Source: Garicola koreensis
GTDB lineage: Bacteria > Actinomycetota > Actinomycetes > Actinomycetales > Micrococcaceae
Reading direction: 5' to 3'
Assembly (NCBI RefSeq): GCF_014195445.1
Contig: NZ_JACIBT010000005.1
Location: 23,239 to 87,238 of the forward strand
Length of the DNA: 64,000 bases
Part shown: in pieces, positions 16,324 through 25,047 of the stretch
Layout of the letters: the number at the start of each line of letters is the position of its first letter
How positions within the stretch are numbered: the first letter of the stretch is position 1
Notes under the pieces: model-generated
Database searches by the model: none
What the model saw: only the letters and a program-made list of their open reading frames with translations
What the model was told of the DNA's origin: nothing
Position numbers and translations under genes: made by a program

Positions 16324-18117
16324 TCACCAGTAGGCTGCGGCCTCGTGCATCGCCCGGTCAGCCACCCGGTAGGCGTCGCGGGTCATCGCTTTCCAAATGT
16401 CCACCGCGATCGAGGGACGCACCTGGCTGACGTGGTCCAGCGCCTCAGCGGAGAACTTCAGCAGCGTCACCGGTGTGGCTGCTCGGACTCGCGCCTCCTG
16501 CAGGTCATCCCTGGCCAGGGCGAGTTCGCCGAAGGACGTTCCCACCGACATCGTGACCGGGGTGGAGCCGTCGGTATGGGCGTAGTCGAACTCCGCCACA
16601 GCTTCGCCGGCGGTGACAATGTGGATCCCGGAGAAGGGCTCACCGGCTTCGAGGATGATCTCATCGGCGGCGAAGTGCAGCACGTCGAAATGCGTGCGCA
16701 TGTAGCGCCGTGCCGCCGCTGACATCTGCTGCAGCAGCGGGTGCTCCTCCACCTGTTTGTGGTCCACTTCGTCGTCGGCCCCGTGTCGGCGCAGCAGCTC
16801 ATCTTCGCACCAGCGCATCGCAGCTTCCAGGTCATCCATGATGCGGATGCCGTTGGGGTCCTCGTCGCGGATGGGCAGCGCGTCCTCCGGGTCCACCAGG
16901 ACGGCCTCACCGCCGGCGGCCTGGATCCGATCGCCGATGGAGAGCAGGGTCATCCTGGCGACTTCGGCCACATCGTTGACTCTGCGCATGTCCAGCACGG
17001 CGAACTCGGGGGAGTCGTCGACCATCCGCCGCACCACTGATTCCACGCCGCTGAAGTTCAGGTCGCCCTGCAGCTCGTAGATGCGGCACTGCTCACCCAG
17101 GGTGTCCAGCAGGATCTGGTGAGGTTCGGGACGACGACGCCGCGAGGGCCGCTCCGCCAGGCTGTAGGTGTCGCGCACTGCGGTGCGGGAGCTGCGGGTG
17201 ACCTGCATCAGGTGCAGCTCCATCTCCTCAGAGATGTGCTCGAACACCGCCACTCCGCGTGCGCTGTGCCCGTGGGCGTCCAACCGTGGGGAAAAGACCG
17301 CCAGGCCCAGCTGACCGGGCAGCACGCCGATGATTCCGCCGCTGACCCCACTCTTGGCGGGCACCCCCACCGAGGTGATCCAGTCGCCCGCAGTGTCATA
17401 CATCCCGCAGGAGGTCATCACACTGAGCACGTGTTCGACGACGCTGGGTTCGGCCACCCGCTCACCGGTGGAGGGCTGCACTCCGCCGTTGGCCAATGTG
17501 GCGGCCATCCGGGCTAAGTCCTGGGTGGTCACCGTCATCGCACACTGGCGGATGTACTGGTCCAGGAAGTCCTCCGGATCAGATTCTAAGACTTCGAACT
17601 CGCGCAGCATGTGGGCGATGGCGCGGTTGCGGTGGGCGGCGCTGAGCTCGGACTCATACATCTGTTGGTCGAAGGTCAGCTGGCGGCCGGCGAAGTCGGA
17701 GAACCACTGCTGGACCCTCTCGAAGCGTTCCTGCCGGTCCTTGCCGGCCACCAGTGAGGCTGCGGTGATGGCACCGGCGTTGATCATCGGGTTGCTGGGC
17801 CGCTTGGTCCCCGGATCCAGGCTGATTTCGTTGAAGGCGTCCCCGGAGGGTTCGACGTCGATCTTCTGCGCCACCGCCGCCGGCCCCTGGTCCTGCAGCG
17901 CCAGCGCATAGGTGAACGGTTTGGAGATCGACTGGATGCTGTAGGGGAACTGCCCATCACCGACGGTGTAGAGGTGACCGTCCACAGTAGCGATGCACAG
18001 CGCGAAGCGGTCCGGGTCGGCCGCCGCCAGTTCGGGGATGTAGCTGGCTACTTTGCCGACGGCGTAGTGGCCGTGGTCGGCCAGCGACTCCAGGTAATTC
18101 TGAATGGGGTTGCGCAT
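16324..18117 (-). CDS. glsA: Glutaminase A fused to STAS and cyclic-nucleotide-binding domains
   Basis: Hydrolyses glutamine to glutamate and ammonia. Residues 1 to about 310 are a complete serine-dependent glutaminase with the SxxK motif S63-I-S-K66 in YSIQSISKPF. About 335-430 resembles a STAS domain (LNFSGVESVVRRM, then FAVLDMRRV). About 455-580 is a cyclic-nucleotide-binding (Crp-like) domain with SVGTSFGELALA. Simple glutaminases are about 310 residues, so the C-terminal half is extra and suggests allosteric control by a nucleotide or protein partner. No transporter is adjacent. The start is the ATG at 18117, which gives the expected family N terminus with AGGAGG upstream. Confidence 0.93.
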   Translation of the reverse strand: MRNPIQNYLESLADHGHYAVGKVASYIPELAAADPDRFALCIATVDGHLYTVGDGQFPYSIQSISKPFTYALALQDQGPAAVAQKIDVEPSGDAFNEISLDPGTKRPSNPMINAGAITAASLVAGKDRQERFERVQQWFSDFAGRQLTFDQQMYESELSAAHRNRAIAHMLREFEVLESDPEDFLDQYIRQCAMTVTTQDLARMAATLANGGVQPSTGERVAEPSVVEHVLSVMTSCGMYDTAGDWITSVGVPAKSGVSGGIIGVLPGQLGLAVFSPRLDAHGHSARGVAVFEHISEEMELHLMQVTRSSRTAVRDTYSLAERPSRRRRPEPHQILLDTLGEQCRIYELQGDLNFSGVESVVRRMVDDSPEFAVLDMRRVNDVAEVARMTLLSIGDRIQAAGGEAVLVDPEDALPIRDEDPNGIRIMDDLEAAMRWCEDELLRRHGADDEVDHKQVEEHPLLQQMSAAARRYMRTHFDVLHFAADEIILEAGEPFSGIHIVTAGEAVAEFDYAHTDGSTPVTMSVGTSFGELALARDDLQEARVRAATPVTLLKFSAEALDHVSQVRPSIAVDIWKAMTRDAYRVADRAMHEAAAYW

Positions 18118-18157
18118 GGAGCCTCCTCATCGTCGTCGAATCAGAACGGTGTGCCTA

Positions 18158-18613
18158 TCAGACCGGGGGGCCGAGCACCACCAGGACTGTGAACACTACC
18201 GCGACGGCGAGGAAACCCACGACTAAGCTCTGTGCCGGGTGGCGGATGACCAGCCGCATGAGTCGATCGTGCCACAGCTGGTCACGGGGGTCCTCCGTGG
18301 CGTTCAGCCGCCAGGCTCCGGTCAGTCGGGAGGAGCGGGTGAGCCAGATGTCGACCGGGATGGTGGCATAGGGGACCACGGCGCTGACGATGGCCACTGT
18401 GGTGGGGTAGGGCCGCCACCGCTGGTTCTTGGCCACCAGCACGGCCGTGGTCCCGTAGGCCAGGAACACAAACCCGTGGATGCCGCCGCCAATGGTCACC
18501 GCGAGGTCCCATCCGGCTGCTGCGCGCAGGATCAGCCCGCCGATCAGCAGCGTCCAGGAGATGACCTCGGCGATCCCAAAGGTGCGAAATAGCGCGTGTG
18601 GAGAGCTGAACAC
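18158..18613 (-). CDS. DUF3817 membrane protein
   Basis: A 151-residue membrane protein with the DUF3817 pattern: RTFGIAEVISWTLL in helix 1, then IHGFVFLAYG, then YPTTVAIVSAVVPYATIP. About four helices; the last (about 125-148) follows a polar loop. I use the GTG at 18613, which has GAAGG five bases upstream and begins 17 bp after the previous gene's stop; the longer ATG-initiated frame would overlap that gene by 71 bp. Function unknown. It is about 40 residues longer than the common form of the family, because of the extra C-terminal helix. Confidence 0.82.
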   Translation of the reverse strand: MFSSPHALFRTFGIAEVISWTLLIGGLILRAAAGWDLAVTIGGGIHGFVFLAYGTTAVLVAKNQRWRPYPTTVAIVSAVVPYATIPVDIWLTRSSRLTGAWRLNATEDPRDQLWHDRLMRLVIRHPAQSLVVGFLAVAVVFTVLVVLGPPV

Positions 18614-18629
18614 TGTGGCCTTCAGGACT

Positions 18630-19019
18630 TCAGCTGTTCTTCCAGCGGCGGGCGGCGACGAAGCTGCGCACGCCCAGCACCAGGTAGACGAGAAGCACAA
18701 TCAGCGACACCAGGGCCGCGATCACTGCAGGTGGGTTGTCGGCGTCGCCGGCGAAGAGCGCCCCCAGATCCTGCAGAGGCATAAACATCCCCAGCGCTCC
18801 GATCAGCGCGACCACCAGAGCGATGTGGATGCCGAGCATGAGCTTCTTCACCGCGATCCATCCGCTGATCAGCAGCAGCACGCCGATGAAGGCGGGGATC
18901 ATGGCAGTCACGGAGGCGAAGCCAGTACCGATGTAGCCGATGAGTCCCACCACCACGAGGACCCCGCCGGTGGTGAAGGTCAGCTTCGGCATCGGGCTGG
19001 ACGGACTTTCGGTGCTCAT
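18630..19019 (-). CDS. Four-helix membrane protein of unknown function
   Basis: A 129-residue hydrophobic protein with about four helices (about 16-34, 36-54, 59-78, 95-115), a polar Ser/Pro-rich N terminus and a basic C-terminal end [11 protein letters not shown] do not recognise the family. It is co-oriented with the DUF3817 gene 17 bp downstream, so the two probably form an operon. Its promoter must lie in the shared region facing aceA. Confidence 0.78.
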   Translation of the reverse strand: MSTESPSSPMPKLTFTTGGVLVVVGLIGYIGTGFASVTAMIPAFIGVLLLISGWIAVKKLMLGIHIALVVALIGALGMFMPLQDLGALFAGDADNPPAVIAALVSLIVLLVYLVLGVRSFVAARRWKNS

Positions 19020-19069
19020 GGTGCTCCAATGCGTTGTCGGGGGAGGGGCACGTCCAGTCTACAGACCAT

Positions 19070-19198
19070 TTCTACACGATGTAGAAGTCAGTCGAGTTGT
19101 GGTACTTCTTCGCATTTGCGAAAGAACTGCAAATCTTTTGTCGAAATTGGCTGGATATGGGGTTGTGCGGTGTTCGAAACTGGAGTTGTTCGCAAAAC
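19070..19198. promoter_or_regulatory. Palindromes and repeated motifs upstream of aceA
   Basis: The divergent gap holds a perfect 17-bp palindrome TTCTACA-CGA-TGTAGAA (19070-19086) and TTCGC-ATTT-GCGAA (19109-19122). A segment at 19121-19133, AAAGAACTGCAAA, and TTCGCAAAA at 19189-19197 resemble the A-rich/TTTGCAAA-type sites known for RamB. RamB is encoded 2 kb downstream, so these are the natural candidates for its operators; the first palindrome is different and may bind another regulator. Confidence 0.5.
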
Positions 19199-19242
19199 CG
19201 CGGACCCCGAGACAGCGGACATTGGATCGAAGGGGATTCACC

Positions 19243-20601
19243 ATGACGGAGACAACCGCCACTGCACAGACCACCAACGGCACCACCGCCGGCGCCTTCC
19301 AGCCTGAAGGTCGAGACGTCTTCGAAGAGAAGGTCCAGGCGCTGCAGCACGAATGGGACACCAACCCGCGGTGGTCCCACATTCAGCGCGACTACACCGC
19401 CGAAGAGGTAGTGCGGCTGCAGGGGACCGTGCAGGAGGAGAACACGCTGGCCAAGCGCGGCTCCGAGAAGCTGTGGAATCAGCTCACCAGCGAGTACGCA
19501 CAGGGCACCTACACCAACTCGCTGGGCGCCCTGACCGGAAACCAGGCCGTCCAGCAGGTCAAGGCGGGGCTGCGCGCCATCTACCTCTCCGGCTGGCAGG
19601 TCGCAGGCGATGCCAACATCTCCGGCCAGACCTACCCTGATCAGTCCCTCTACCCGGTCAACTCGGTGCCCACAGTGGTGCGCCGGATCAACAATGCGCT
19701 GCTTCGTGCCGACCAGATCGAGTACCTGGAGGGCAAGCGCACCGTCGAGGACTGGATGGTCCCGATCGTCGCAGACGCTGAAGCAGGCTTCGGCGGCCCG
19801 CTGAACGCCTACGAGCTGATGAAGCAGATGATCTCCTCCGGCGCCGCCGGCGTGCACTGGGAGGACCAGTTGGCCTCCGAGAAGAAGTGCGGACACTTAG
19901 GCGGCAAGGTGCTGGTCCCCACCGGCCAGCACATCCGCACCCTGCAGGCCGCCCGCCTGGCAGCCGATGTCAGCAGCACCCCCAGCGTCATCGTCGCCCG
20001 CACCGATGCGGAGGCGGCAACTCTGATCACCTCCGACATCGACGAGCGGGACGCCGAGTTCATCACCGGTGAGCGTACCGCTGAGGGCTTCTACAAAGTG
20101 CGCAACGGCATTGAACCGTGCATTGCCCGGGCCAAGGCCTACGCCCCCTACTCCGATCTGATCTGGATGGAGACCGGAACCCCGGACCTTGAGGTGGCCA
20201 GGCAGTTCGCCGAGGCGGTCAAGGCCGAGCACCCGGACCAGATGCTGGCCTACAACTGCTCACCCTCGTTCAACTGGAGGAAGCACCTCGACGACGCCAC
20301 GATCGAGAAGTTCCAGCGCGAGCTGGGAGCCATGGGCTTCACCTTCCAGTTCATCACCCTGGCCGGGTTCCACGCCCTGAACTACTCGATGTTCGAACTG
20401 GCCAAGGGATACAAGCACTCTCAGATGAAGGCCTACGTGGAGCTGCAGGAGAAGGAGTTCGCCGCTGAGGCTGAGGGCTACACCGCCACCAAGCACCAGC
20501 GCGAAGTCGGCACCGGCTACTTCGACGCGATCTCCACCACCCTGAACCCCGAGTCCTCCACGGTGGCCCTGAAGGGTTCCACCGAAGAGGGCCAATTCTG
20601 A
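19243..20601 (+). CDS. aceA: Isocitrate lyase
   Basis: Splits isocitrate into succinate and glyoxylate, first step of the glyoxylate shunt for growth on acetate or fatty acids. 452 residues, a normal bacterial length. The active-site loop [10 protein letters not shown] has catalytic C216; metal-site and barrel motifs such as [10 protein letters not shown] and the C-terminal YNCSPSFNW are present. Start at 19243 gives the family N terminus; the longer frame upstream runs through the operator region. Downstream come a malate-synthase remnant and ramB. The promoter region carries several palindromes. Confidence 0.97.
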   Translation: MTETTATAQTTNGTTAGAFQPEGRDVFEEKVQALQHEWDTNPRWSHIQRDYTAEEVVRLQGTVQEENTLAKRGSEKLWNQLTSEYAQGTYTNSLGALTGNQAVQQVKAGLRAIYLSGWQVAGDANISGQTYPDQSLYPVNSVPTVVRRINNALLRADQIEYLEGKRTVEDWMVPIVADAEAGFGGPLNAYELMKQMISSGAAGVHWEDQLASEKKCGHLGGKVLVPTGQHIRTLQAARLAADVSSTPSVIVARTDAEAATLITSDIDERDAEFITGERTAEGFYKVRNGIEPCIARAKAYAPYSDLIWMETGTPDLEVARQFAEAVKAEHPDQMLAYNCSPSFNWRKHLDDATIEKFQRELGAMGFTFQFITLAGFHALNYSMFELAKGYKHSQMKAYVELQEKEFAAEAEGYTATKHQREVGTGYFDAISTTLNPESSTVALKGSTEEGQF

Positions 20602-20646
20602 ATCAACTGTCGGTCCGCCTGATCGCGGGCTAAGGAGTGAAGAAAG

Positions 20647-21264
20647 ATGATGACCAGACCTGAATGCAGCATCAACGGAGTCTCCCTGATGGGCCCAGCT
20701 GTTCCGCGGCAGAACGAACTGTTCACCGCTGATGCGCTGGCTTTCCTGGCCGAGCTGCACCGCGAGTTCGGCCCCCGGATTGAAGAGCTGAACGCGGCTG
20801 TGACCCGGCAGCCCGCCAATCCGGCCGATCGCTGGAGGGCTCTGGTGGAGAAGAACCTGGCCGAGCCGCCGAGCACCTTCGTCTGCCCGCGTCGGCTGGC
20901 CGTGGAGGAGCACATGATCCTCTGCGACGGCACGGCGGTCTCAGCAGGAATCGTGGACTTCGGTCTGCACATTCACCGCAATGCGCGCAGACTGCTCAGC
21001 GAGGGCCGGGCCCCGTTCATGTCGCTGCTGGGGATGGAGAGTGAGGAGGAGCTGCAGCTGTGGAAGGACATCTTCGTCCGTTCGGAGCAGCTGCTGGACC
21101 TTCCCGACTGCTCCATCCGAGCGATCCACATGCAGGCCGGTGAGCCGGTGATGGACGACGACGAAGACGGTCAGGCAAGCAGCGCTGCGGTGCTGATGAG
21201 CCGCACCCCGTCCGCACCCGAACCGGCGGCACCGCCGCTGGCTCACGTCGGGGCAGCGGCTTAG
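20647..21264 (+). CDS. aceB: Truncated malate synthase A-like protein, probably non-catalytic
   Basis: A 205-residue open frame 45 bp after aceA, where malate synthase A (about 530 residues) is expected. Residues 11-50 match the N-terminal MSA segment ([20 protein letters not shown]). Residues 62-155 match a later MSA stretch: [14 protein letters not shown] corresponds to DFGLYFFHNA, and [15 protein letters not shown] to the LWNDVFVFAQD region. About 90-100 residues between them are missing, and just after SIRA the sequence leaves the family and ends in an acidic, Ala/Pro-rich tail. The rest of the TIM barrel with the catalytic acid and metal ligands is absent. It keeps a good ribosome site (AAGGAG) and no internal stop, so it may still be expressed. 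Confidence 0.75.
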   Translation: MMTRPECSINGVSLMGPAVPRQNELFTADALAFLAELHREFGPRIEELNAAVTRQPANPADRWRALVEKNLAEPPSTFVCPRRLAVEEHMILCDGTAVSAGIVDFGLHIHRNARRLLSEGRAPFMSLLGMESEEELQLWKDIFVRSEQLLDLPDCSIRAIHMQAGEPVMDDDEDGQASSAAVLMSRTPSAPEPAAPPLAHVGAAA

Positions 21265-21287
21265 GCCCGCAGAGAGCATATGAGACG

Positions 21288-21327
21288 ACTGCGCCCCAGG
21301 GGATTCGAGGTTTCCCTGGGGCGCAGT
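21288..21327 (+). terminator. Strong hairpin after the malate synthase remnant
   Basis: A perfect 14-bp inverted repeat, ACTGCGCCCCAGGG (21288-21301) and CCCTGGGGCGCAGT (21314-21327), with a 12-nt loop and only a short T-poor tail. It separates the aceA unit from ramB and could end or attenuate the transcript. Confidence 0.7.
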
Positions 21328-21386
21328 TCTGCCGCGGCCCACGGGAGTACCATGGAGGCCTGCCCCGGTACGGGAAGGAGCGACGA

Positions 21387-22865
21387 ATGACGGCTCGCAG
21401 CCACCTGCGTGCAGTGGAGGACGCAGACGACGACGGCGCCCTGGACCTGATTGCGCTGGGACGCCGCGTGCGCCACCTGCGCAAGAAGAAGGGTCAGACC
21501 CTGGATGATCTCGCCGCAGAGCTGGGCACCTCCGCCTCCCAGCTCTCCCTGCTGGAGAACGGAAAGCGCGAACCCAGGCTCTCGCAGCTGCAGCAGCTGG
21601 CCAAGATCTTCGCAGTCACCCTCGATGACCTCTTCGGCGCGGAGCCGCCCTCCAAGCGCGCCGCCCTGGAGATCGAACTGGAGAAGACCCAGCGCGGCCC
21701 GCTCTACACGGCCATGGGGCTGCCCTCTGTGCGAATCTCCAACCGGCTGCCGATGGATGTGCTGGAATCTCTGGTGGCGCTGCAGCGTGAGCTCAAGCGG
21801 CGCCTGGAGGAGCAGGCGGCCACCCCCGAGGAGGCCCGCCGGGCCAACACCGAGCTGCGCGAAGAGATGAAGGCGCGCAACAACTACTACCCGGAGATCG
21901 AAGCCGAGGCGGAGAAGATCCTCGCCGCCGTCGGGCACGAATCCGGGCCGCTGAGCCACCACATCGCCGGCGACATTGCTGAGCACCTGGGCTTCAGCCT
22001 GCGGTTTGTGCCCAATCTGCCCAACTCCACGCGTTCGGTGACCGATCAGCTCAACAAGACCATCTACCTCACCCAGTCCAGCTCACGGGACTGGGACGCC
22101 CGCTCGGTGCTGCTGCAGGCTTTAGGCCACCACGTATTGGGCCACACCGAGCCCCAGGACTATTCGGACTTTCTGAGCCAGCGGGTCTATACCAACTACT
22201 TCGCCGCTGCGCTGCTGATGCCCCAGCGCACGGCGGTGAACTTCCTCGCCGAGGCCAAGCAGCGCAAAGAGCTGGCCATCGAGGACCTGCGTGACGCGTT
22301 CGCCGTCTCCTACGAGTCCGCCGCGCACCGGTTCACCAACCTGGCCACCGAACACTTGGGCATCACCTGTCACTTTCAGAAGGTCCACGAGTCGGGGATC
22401 ATCCACAAGGCCTATGAGAATGACGAGGTCAACTTTCCCGCTGACCACTCCGGAGCGATTGAAGGCCAGACCATATGCCGGGAATGGACCTCACGCCAAG
22501 TGTTTGATGTGGAGGACAAGTTCCGGTCCTTCAACCAGTACACCGACACCCCCGGGGGCACCTACTGGTGCACCGCACGGGTGGAGGGCCACTCCTCGGG
22601 CAGCTACTCGCTCTCCATCGGAGTGCCCTTCGAGCATGCCAAATGGTTCCGCGGCAAAGACACGACGTCCCGCTCCGTGTCACGCTGCCCGGACGACCCC
22701 ACCTGCTGCCGGGTTCCCCCGGCAGAGCTGTCAGCGGTCTGGGAGGGCCAGGCATGGCCGGCGGCCCGGGCCAACACCCACCTGCTGGCAGCTATGCCTC
22801 AGGGGGCCTTCCCCGGTGTGGACACCACCGAGGTCTATCGATTTCTGCAGGCGCACTCCCAGTAG
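21387..22865 (+). CDS. ramB: RamB-type regulator of acetate/short-chain fatty acid metabolism
   Basis: A 492-residue regulator of the MerR/Xre-like RamB family. N-terminal Xre helix-turn-helix (about residues 22-78: LRKKKGQTLDDLAAELG, then SASQLSLLENGKREP), a central ImmA/IrrE-like domain with the degenerate metal motif ALGHHVLGH (about 248-256), and the C-terminal Cys-containing domain (SRCPDDPTCCRV). In corynebacteria RamB represses aceA/aceB and is autoregulated. Its position next to the glyoxylate genes supports the same role. ATG start follows GGAAGGAG. Confidence 0.93.
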   Translation: MTARSHLRAVEDADDDGALDLIALGRRVRHLRKKKGQTLDDLAAELGTSASQLSLLENGKREPRLSQLQQLAKIFAVTLDDLFGAEPPSKRAALEIELEKTQRGPLYTAMGLPSVRISNRLPMDVLESLVALQRELKRRLEEQAATPEEARRANTELREEMKARNNYYPEIEAEAEKILAAVGHESGPLSHHIAGDIAEHLGFSLRFVPNLPNSTRSVTDQLNKTIYLTQSSSRDWDARSVLLQALGHHVLGHTEPQDYSDFLSQRVYTNYFAAALLMPQRTAVNFLAEAKQRKELAIEDLRDAFAVSYESAAHRFTNLATEHLGITCHFQKVHESGIIHKAYENDEVNFPADHSGAIEGQTICREWTSRQVFDVEDKFRSFNQYTDTPGGTYWCTARVEGHSSGSYSLSIGVPFEHAKWFRGKDTTSRSVSRCPDDPTCCRVPPAELSAVWEGQAWPAARANTHLLAAMPQGAFPGVDTTEVYRFLQAHSQ

Positions 22866-22879
22866 GTCAGCGGGGTCTG

Positions 22880-24175
22880 TCAGCGGGGCGTCTTGGGGTC
22901 CACCTGGGGCATCACCCCGGTGGCTTCGTTGACCCACCGGTGCGCCCGCTTGCGAGCCATCCCCTGTTTGACGCTGTACTTGCCGTGGAGCACCCAGTAG
23001 AGGCAGAGGGTGAGCAGGATGACGGCGGCGCAGGCGGCATACATGACCTGGTATCCCCACACTTCGACGAACTGTCCCAGCAGCAGCGGGGCGAGTCCGA
23101 ATCCGGAGTCCATCATGATGAAGAAGGTGGACAGCCCAATGCTGATGCGGTGGGTGGGCAGCTTGGAGGCGATGATCGCTTGCATGGCCGGCATCATGGC
23201 GCCGAACCCGAAGCCGGCCAGCGCGCCGGAGACGATGATGGCCCACTGGTCCGGAGCCCAGGCCAGCAGCCCCATCGAGGTGAAGAACACCGCGAGTGTG
23301 GGGTAGACCAAGGCGTTGTCGCCGAATCTGTCCTGCACCCGTCCCATAAACATGCGGGTGACCAGCATGACCCCTGCATAGACCAGGAAGTAGATGCTGG
23401 CGGCTTCGACGAAGCCGGCACTTTGGGCGAACCCGTTGAGGAAGGCCATGACCGAGGCGAAGCAGATGCTGATCAGCATGGCCACCACCGCGATGGAGAA
23501 GGCGCGCGGTTCGATGATGTCCCGTGGGCGCAGCACCAGCCGTTGAGCCCACGTCGCCCTGGCCGGCTTGACCTCCGGAATTCGCAGCGGAATGGCCAGC
23601 AGAAATCCCAGCGCGGAGATGACGGCGACGACGATGAACATTTCGTCGTACCCGTAGCGCTGTGAAATCTGGATCGCCACCAGCGGACCCACCGCCGGAG
23701 CCAACGCATTGGCCATCAGATAGTAGCCGGAGCCCTCGCCGCGGCGGGCCTTGGGGATGATGTCGAACACTGCGGCCGTCAGCGCTGTCTGGGAAAAACC
23801 CATCAGCACGCCGTGGACCAGGCGCAGCCCGATCAGCAGCGGATAGGAGTCCACCCACAGATAGGCCAGGCCGGCAACCGTATAGAGGAGCATGCAGATG
23901 AGCAGAATGGGTTTGCGTCCCAAGGTGTTGACCCACTTGCCCGCGAAGATGCGGGAGAACACTGCGCCGATCATGAAGGCGCTGGCGGCGAAGCCGGCCG
24001 CAGTCTCCCCGGCGGCGAACTCCTCGGCCGCGTAGACGGCCATACCGGTGACCAGCGCGAAGAAGCCGATGGTGATGATCAGGTTGATGCAGGTGGCGAA
24101 GATGAAATGCCGGGTAAAGAGCCGTTCTGAGCTGGTTGCTGCCGCTGCACCCGTCGGGGAAGTATCCTGATCCAC
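22880..24175 (-). CDS. MFS transporter (12-helix type)
   Basis: A 431-residue major facilitator with 12 predicted helices. After helix 2 comes AGKWVNTLGRKPILL, the motif A loop; helix 4-5 includes HGVLMGFSQTALTAAVFDIIP. The C-terminal tail is basic. Start is GTG at 24175. Substrate unknown; the family includes sugar and drug exporters (YfcJ/arabinose efflux-like). It is transcribed divergently from pxpA with a gap of about 77 bp, so a link to 5-oxoproline or amino-acid transport is possible but not shown by sequence. It ends 14 bp from ramB on the other strand. Confidence 0.9.
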   Translation of the reverse strand: MDQDTSPTGAAAATSSERLFTRHFIFATCINLIITIGFFALVTGMAVYAAEEFAAGETAAGFAASAFMIGAVFSRIFAGKWVNTLGRKPILLICMLLYTVAGLAYLWVDSYPLLIGLRLVHGVLMGFSQTALTAAVFDIIPKARRGEGSGYYLMANALAPAVGPLVAIQISQRYGYDEMFIVVAVISALGFLLAIPLRIPEVKPARATWAQRLVLRPRDIIEPRAFSIAVVAMLISICFASVMAFLNGFAQSAGFVEAASIYFLVYAGVMLVTRMFMGRVQDRFGDNALVYPTLAVFFTSMGLLAWAPDQWAIIVSGALAGFGFGAMMPAMQAIIASKLPTHRISIGLSTFFIMMDSGFGLAPLLLGQFVEVWGYQVMYAACAAVILLTLCLYWVLHGKYSVKQGMARKRAHRWVNEATGVMPQVDPKTPR

Positions 24176-24252
24176 ACAGTGATTGTTTCACGAGCACCGC
24201 GGAAGTCTAGGATACGTTGAGTGTGACCAGCAGCAGCCGTAAGGGAGAAGTG

Positions 24253-25047
24253 GTGTCGGCGAGACCTCGCATTGACCTCAACGCTGATCTCGGCGAGAGC
24301 TTCGGCGGCTCGCGCATGGAGGACGACGCGGCCATGCTCAACCAGGTCACCAGCGCAAACATCGCCTGCGGCTTTCATGCGGGAGACCCGGTGACCCTTC
24401 GCGCGGCGACCACCGCCGCCGCAGCATCCGGCGTCGTCGTCGGAGCCCATGTGGCCTACCACGACCTGGTGGGATTCGGACGTCGATTCCTCGACGCCTC
24501 TGAAGCGGAGCTGAGCGCCGATGTGCTCTACCAGCTCTCCGCGCTGGAGGGCATTGCCCAAGTCTGCGGCACTCAGGTCTCCTATGTGAAGCCGCACGGG
24601 GCGCTCTATCACGCATGTGCCACCTACGACCCCCATGCCCGAGCCGTGGCCGAAGCGGTCGCTGCGTTTTCGGCATCGGTCTCCCGGCAGGTGCCCCTGA
24701 TGCTGCAGTCGAGCGAGGATGAACAACGACAGGCCGGCCACCGCCGCGCCGCCGAGGCCGGCATCCCAACAGTCTGGGAAGTCTTCGCTGACCGTCGCTA
24801 CCACCCCGACGGCATACTGGTGTCACGCCGCGATCCCGCCGGGGTGATCACCGACGTGGCCGAGGCCGTGGAGGCGGCGCAGCGGTTCGTGGAGGAAGGC
24901 GTGGTCCTCACCACTGACGGCAGCCGCCTGCCGCTTCAGGCGCAGAGCATCTGTCTGCACGCCGATACTGCGGATGCGCTGGCCATGGCTGCTGCGGTGC
25001 GCCAGGCGCTGGAACGTGCCGGCGCGGATATTCGGAGCTTCGCCTGA
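24253..25047 (+). CDS. pxpA: 5-oxoprolinase subunit A (LamB/YcsF family)
   Basis: A 264-residue component of the ATP-dependent enzyme that opens 5-oxoproline (pyroglutamate) to glutamate. The family start DLNADLGESFGG is complete, followed by ANIACGFHAGDP, VVGAHVAYHD and YVKPHGALYH. I choose the GTG at 24253 because AAGGGAG sits five bases upstream; a TTG 36 bp further up is the outermost option. The stop overlaps the next gene's ATG by one base, so it is coupled to pxpBC. Confidence 0.94.
   Translation: MSARPRIDLNADLGESFGGSRMEDDAAMLNQVTSANIACGFHAGDPVTLRAATTAAAASGVVVGAHVAYHDLVGFGRRFLDASEAELSADVLYQLSALEGIAQVCGTQVSYVKPHGALYHACATYDPHARAVAEAVAAFSASVSRQVPLMLQSSEDEQRQAGHRRAAEAGIPTVWEVFADRRYHPDGILVSRRDPAGVITDVAEAVEAAQRFVEEGVVLTTDGSRLPLQAQSICLHADTADALAMAAAVRQALERAGADIRSFA

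Noticed and set aside
22568..23665. 365-codon plus-strand frame spanning the end of ramB and the MFS gene
   Set aside because: Crosses two real genes and has no homologous motifs; Gly/His/Arg-rich composition typical of antisense frames.
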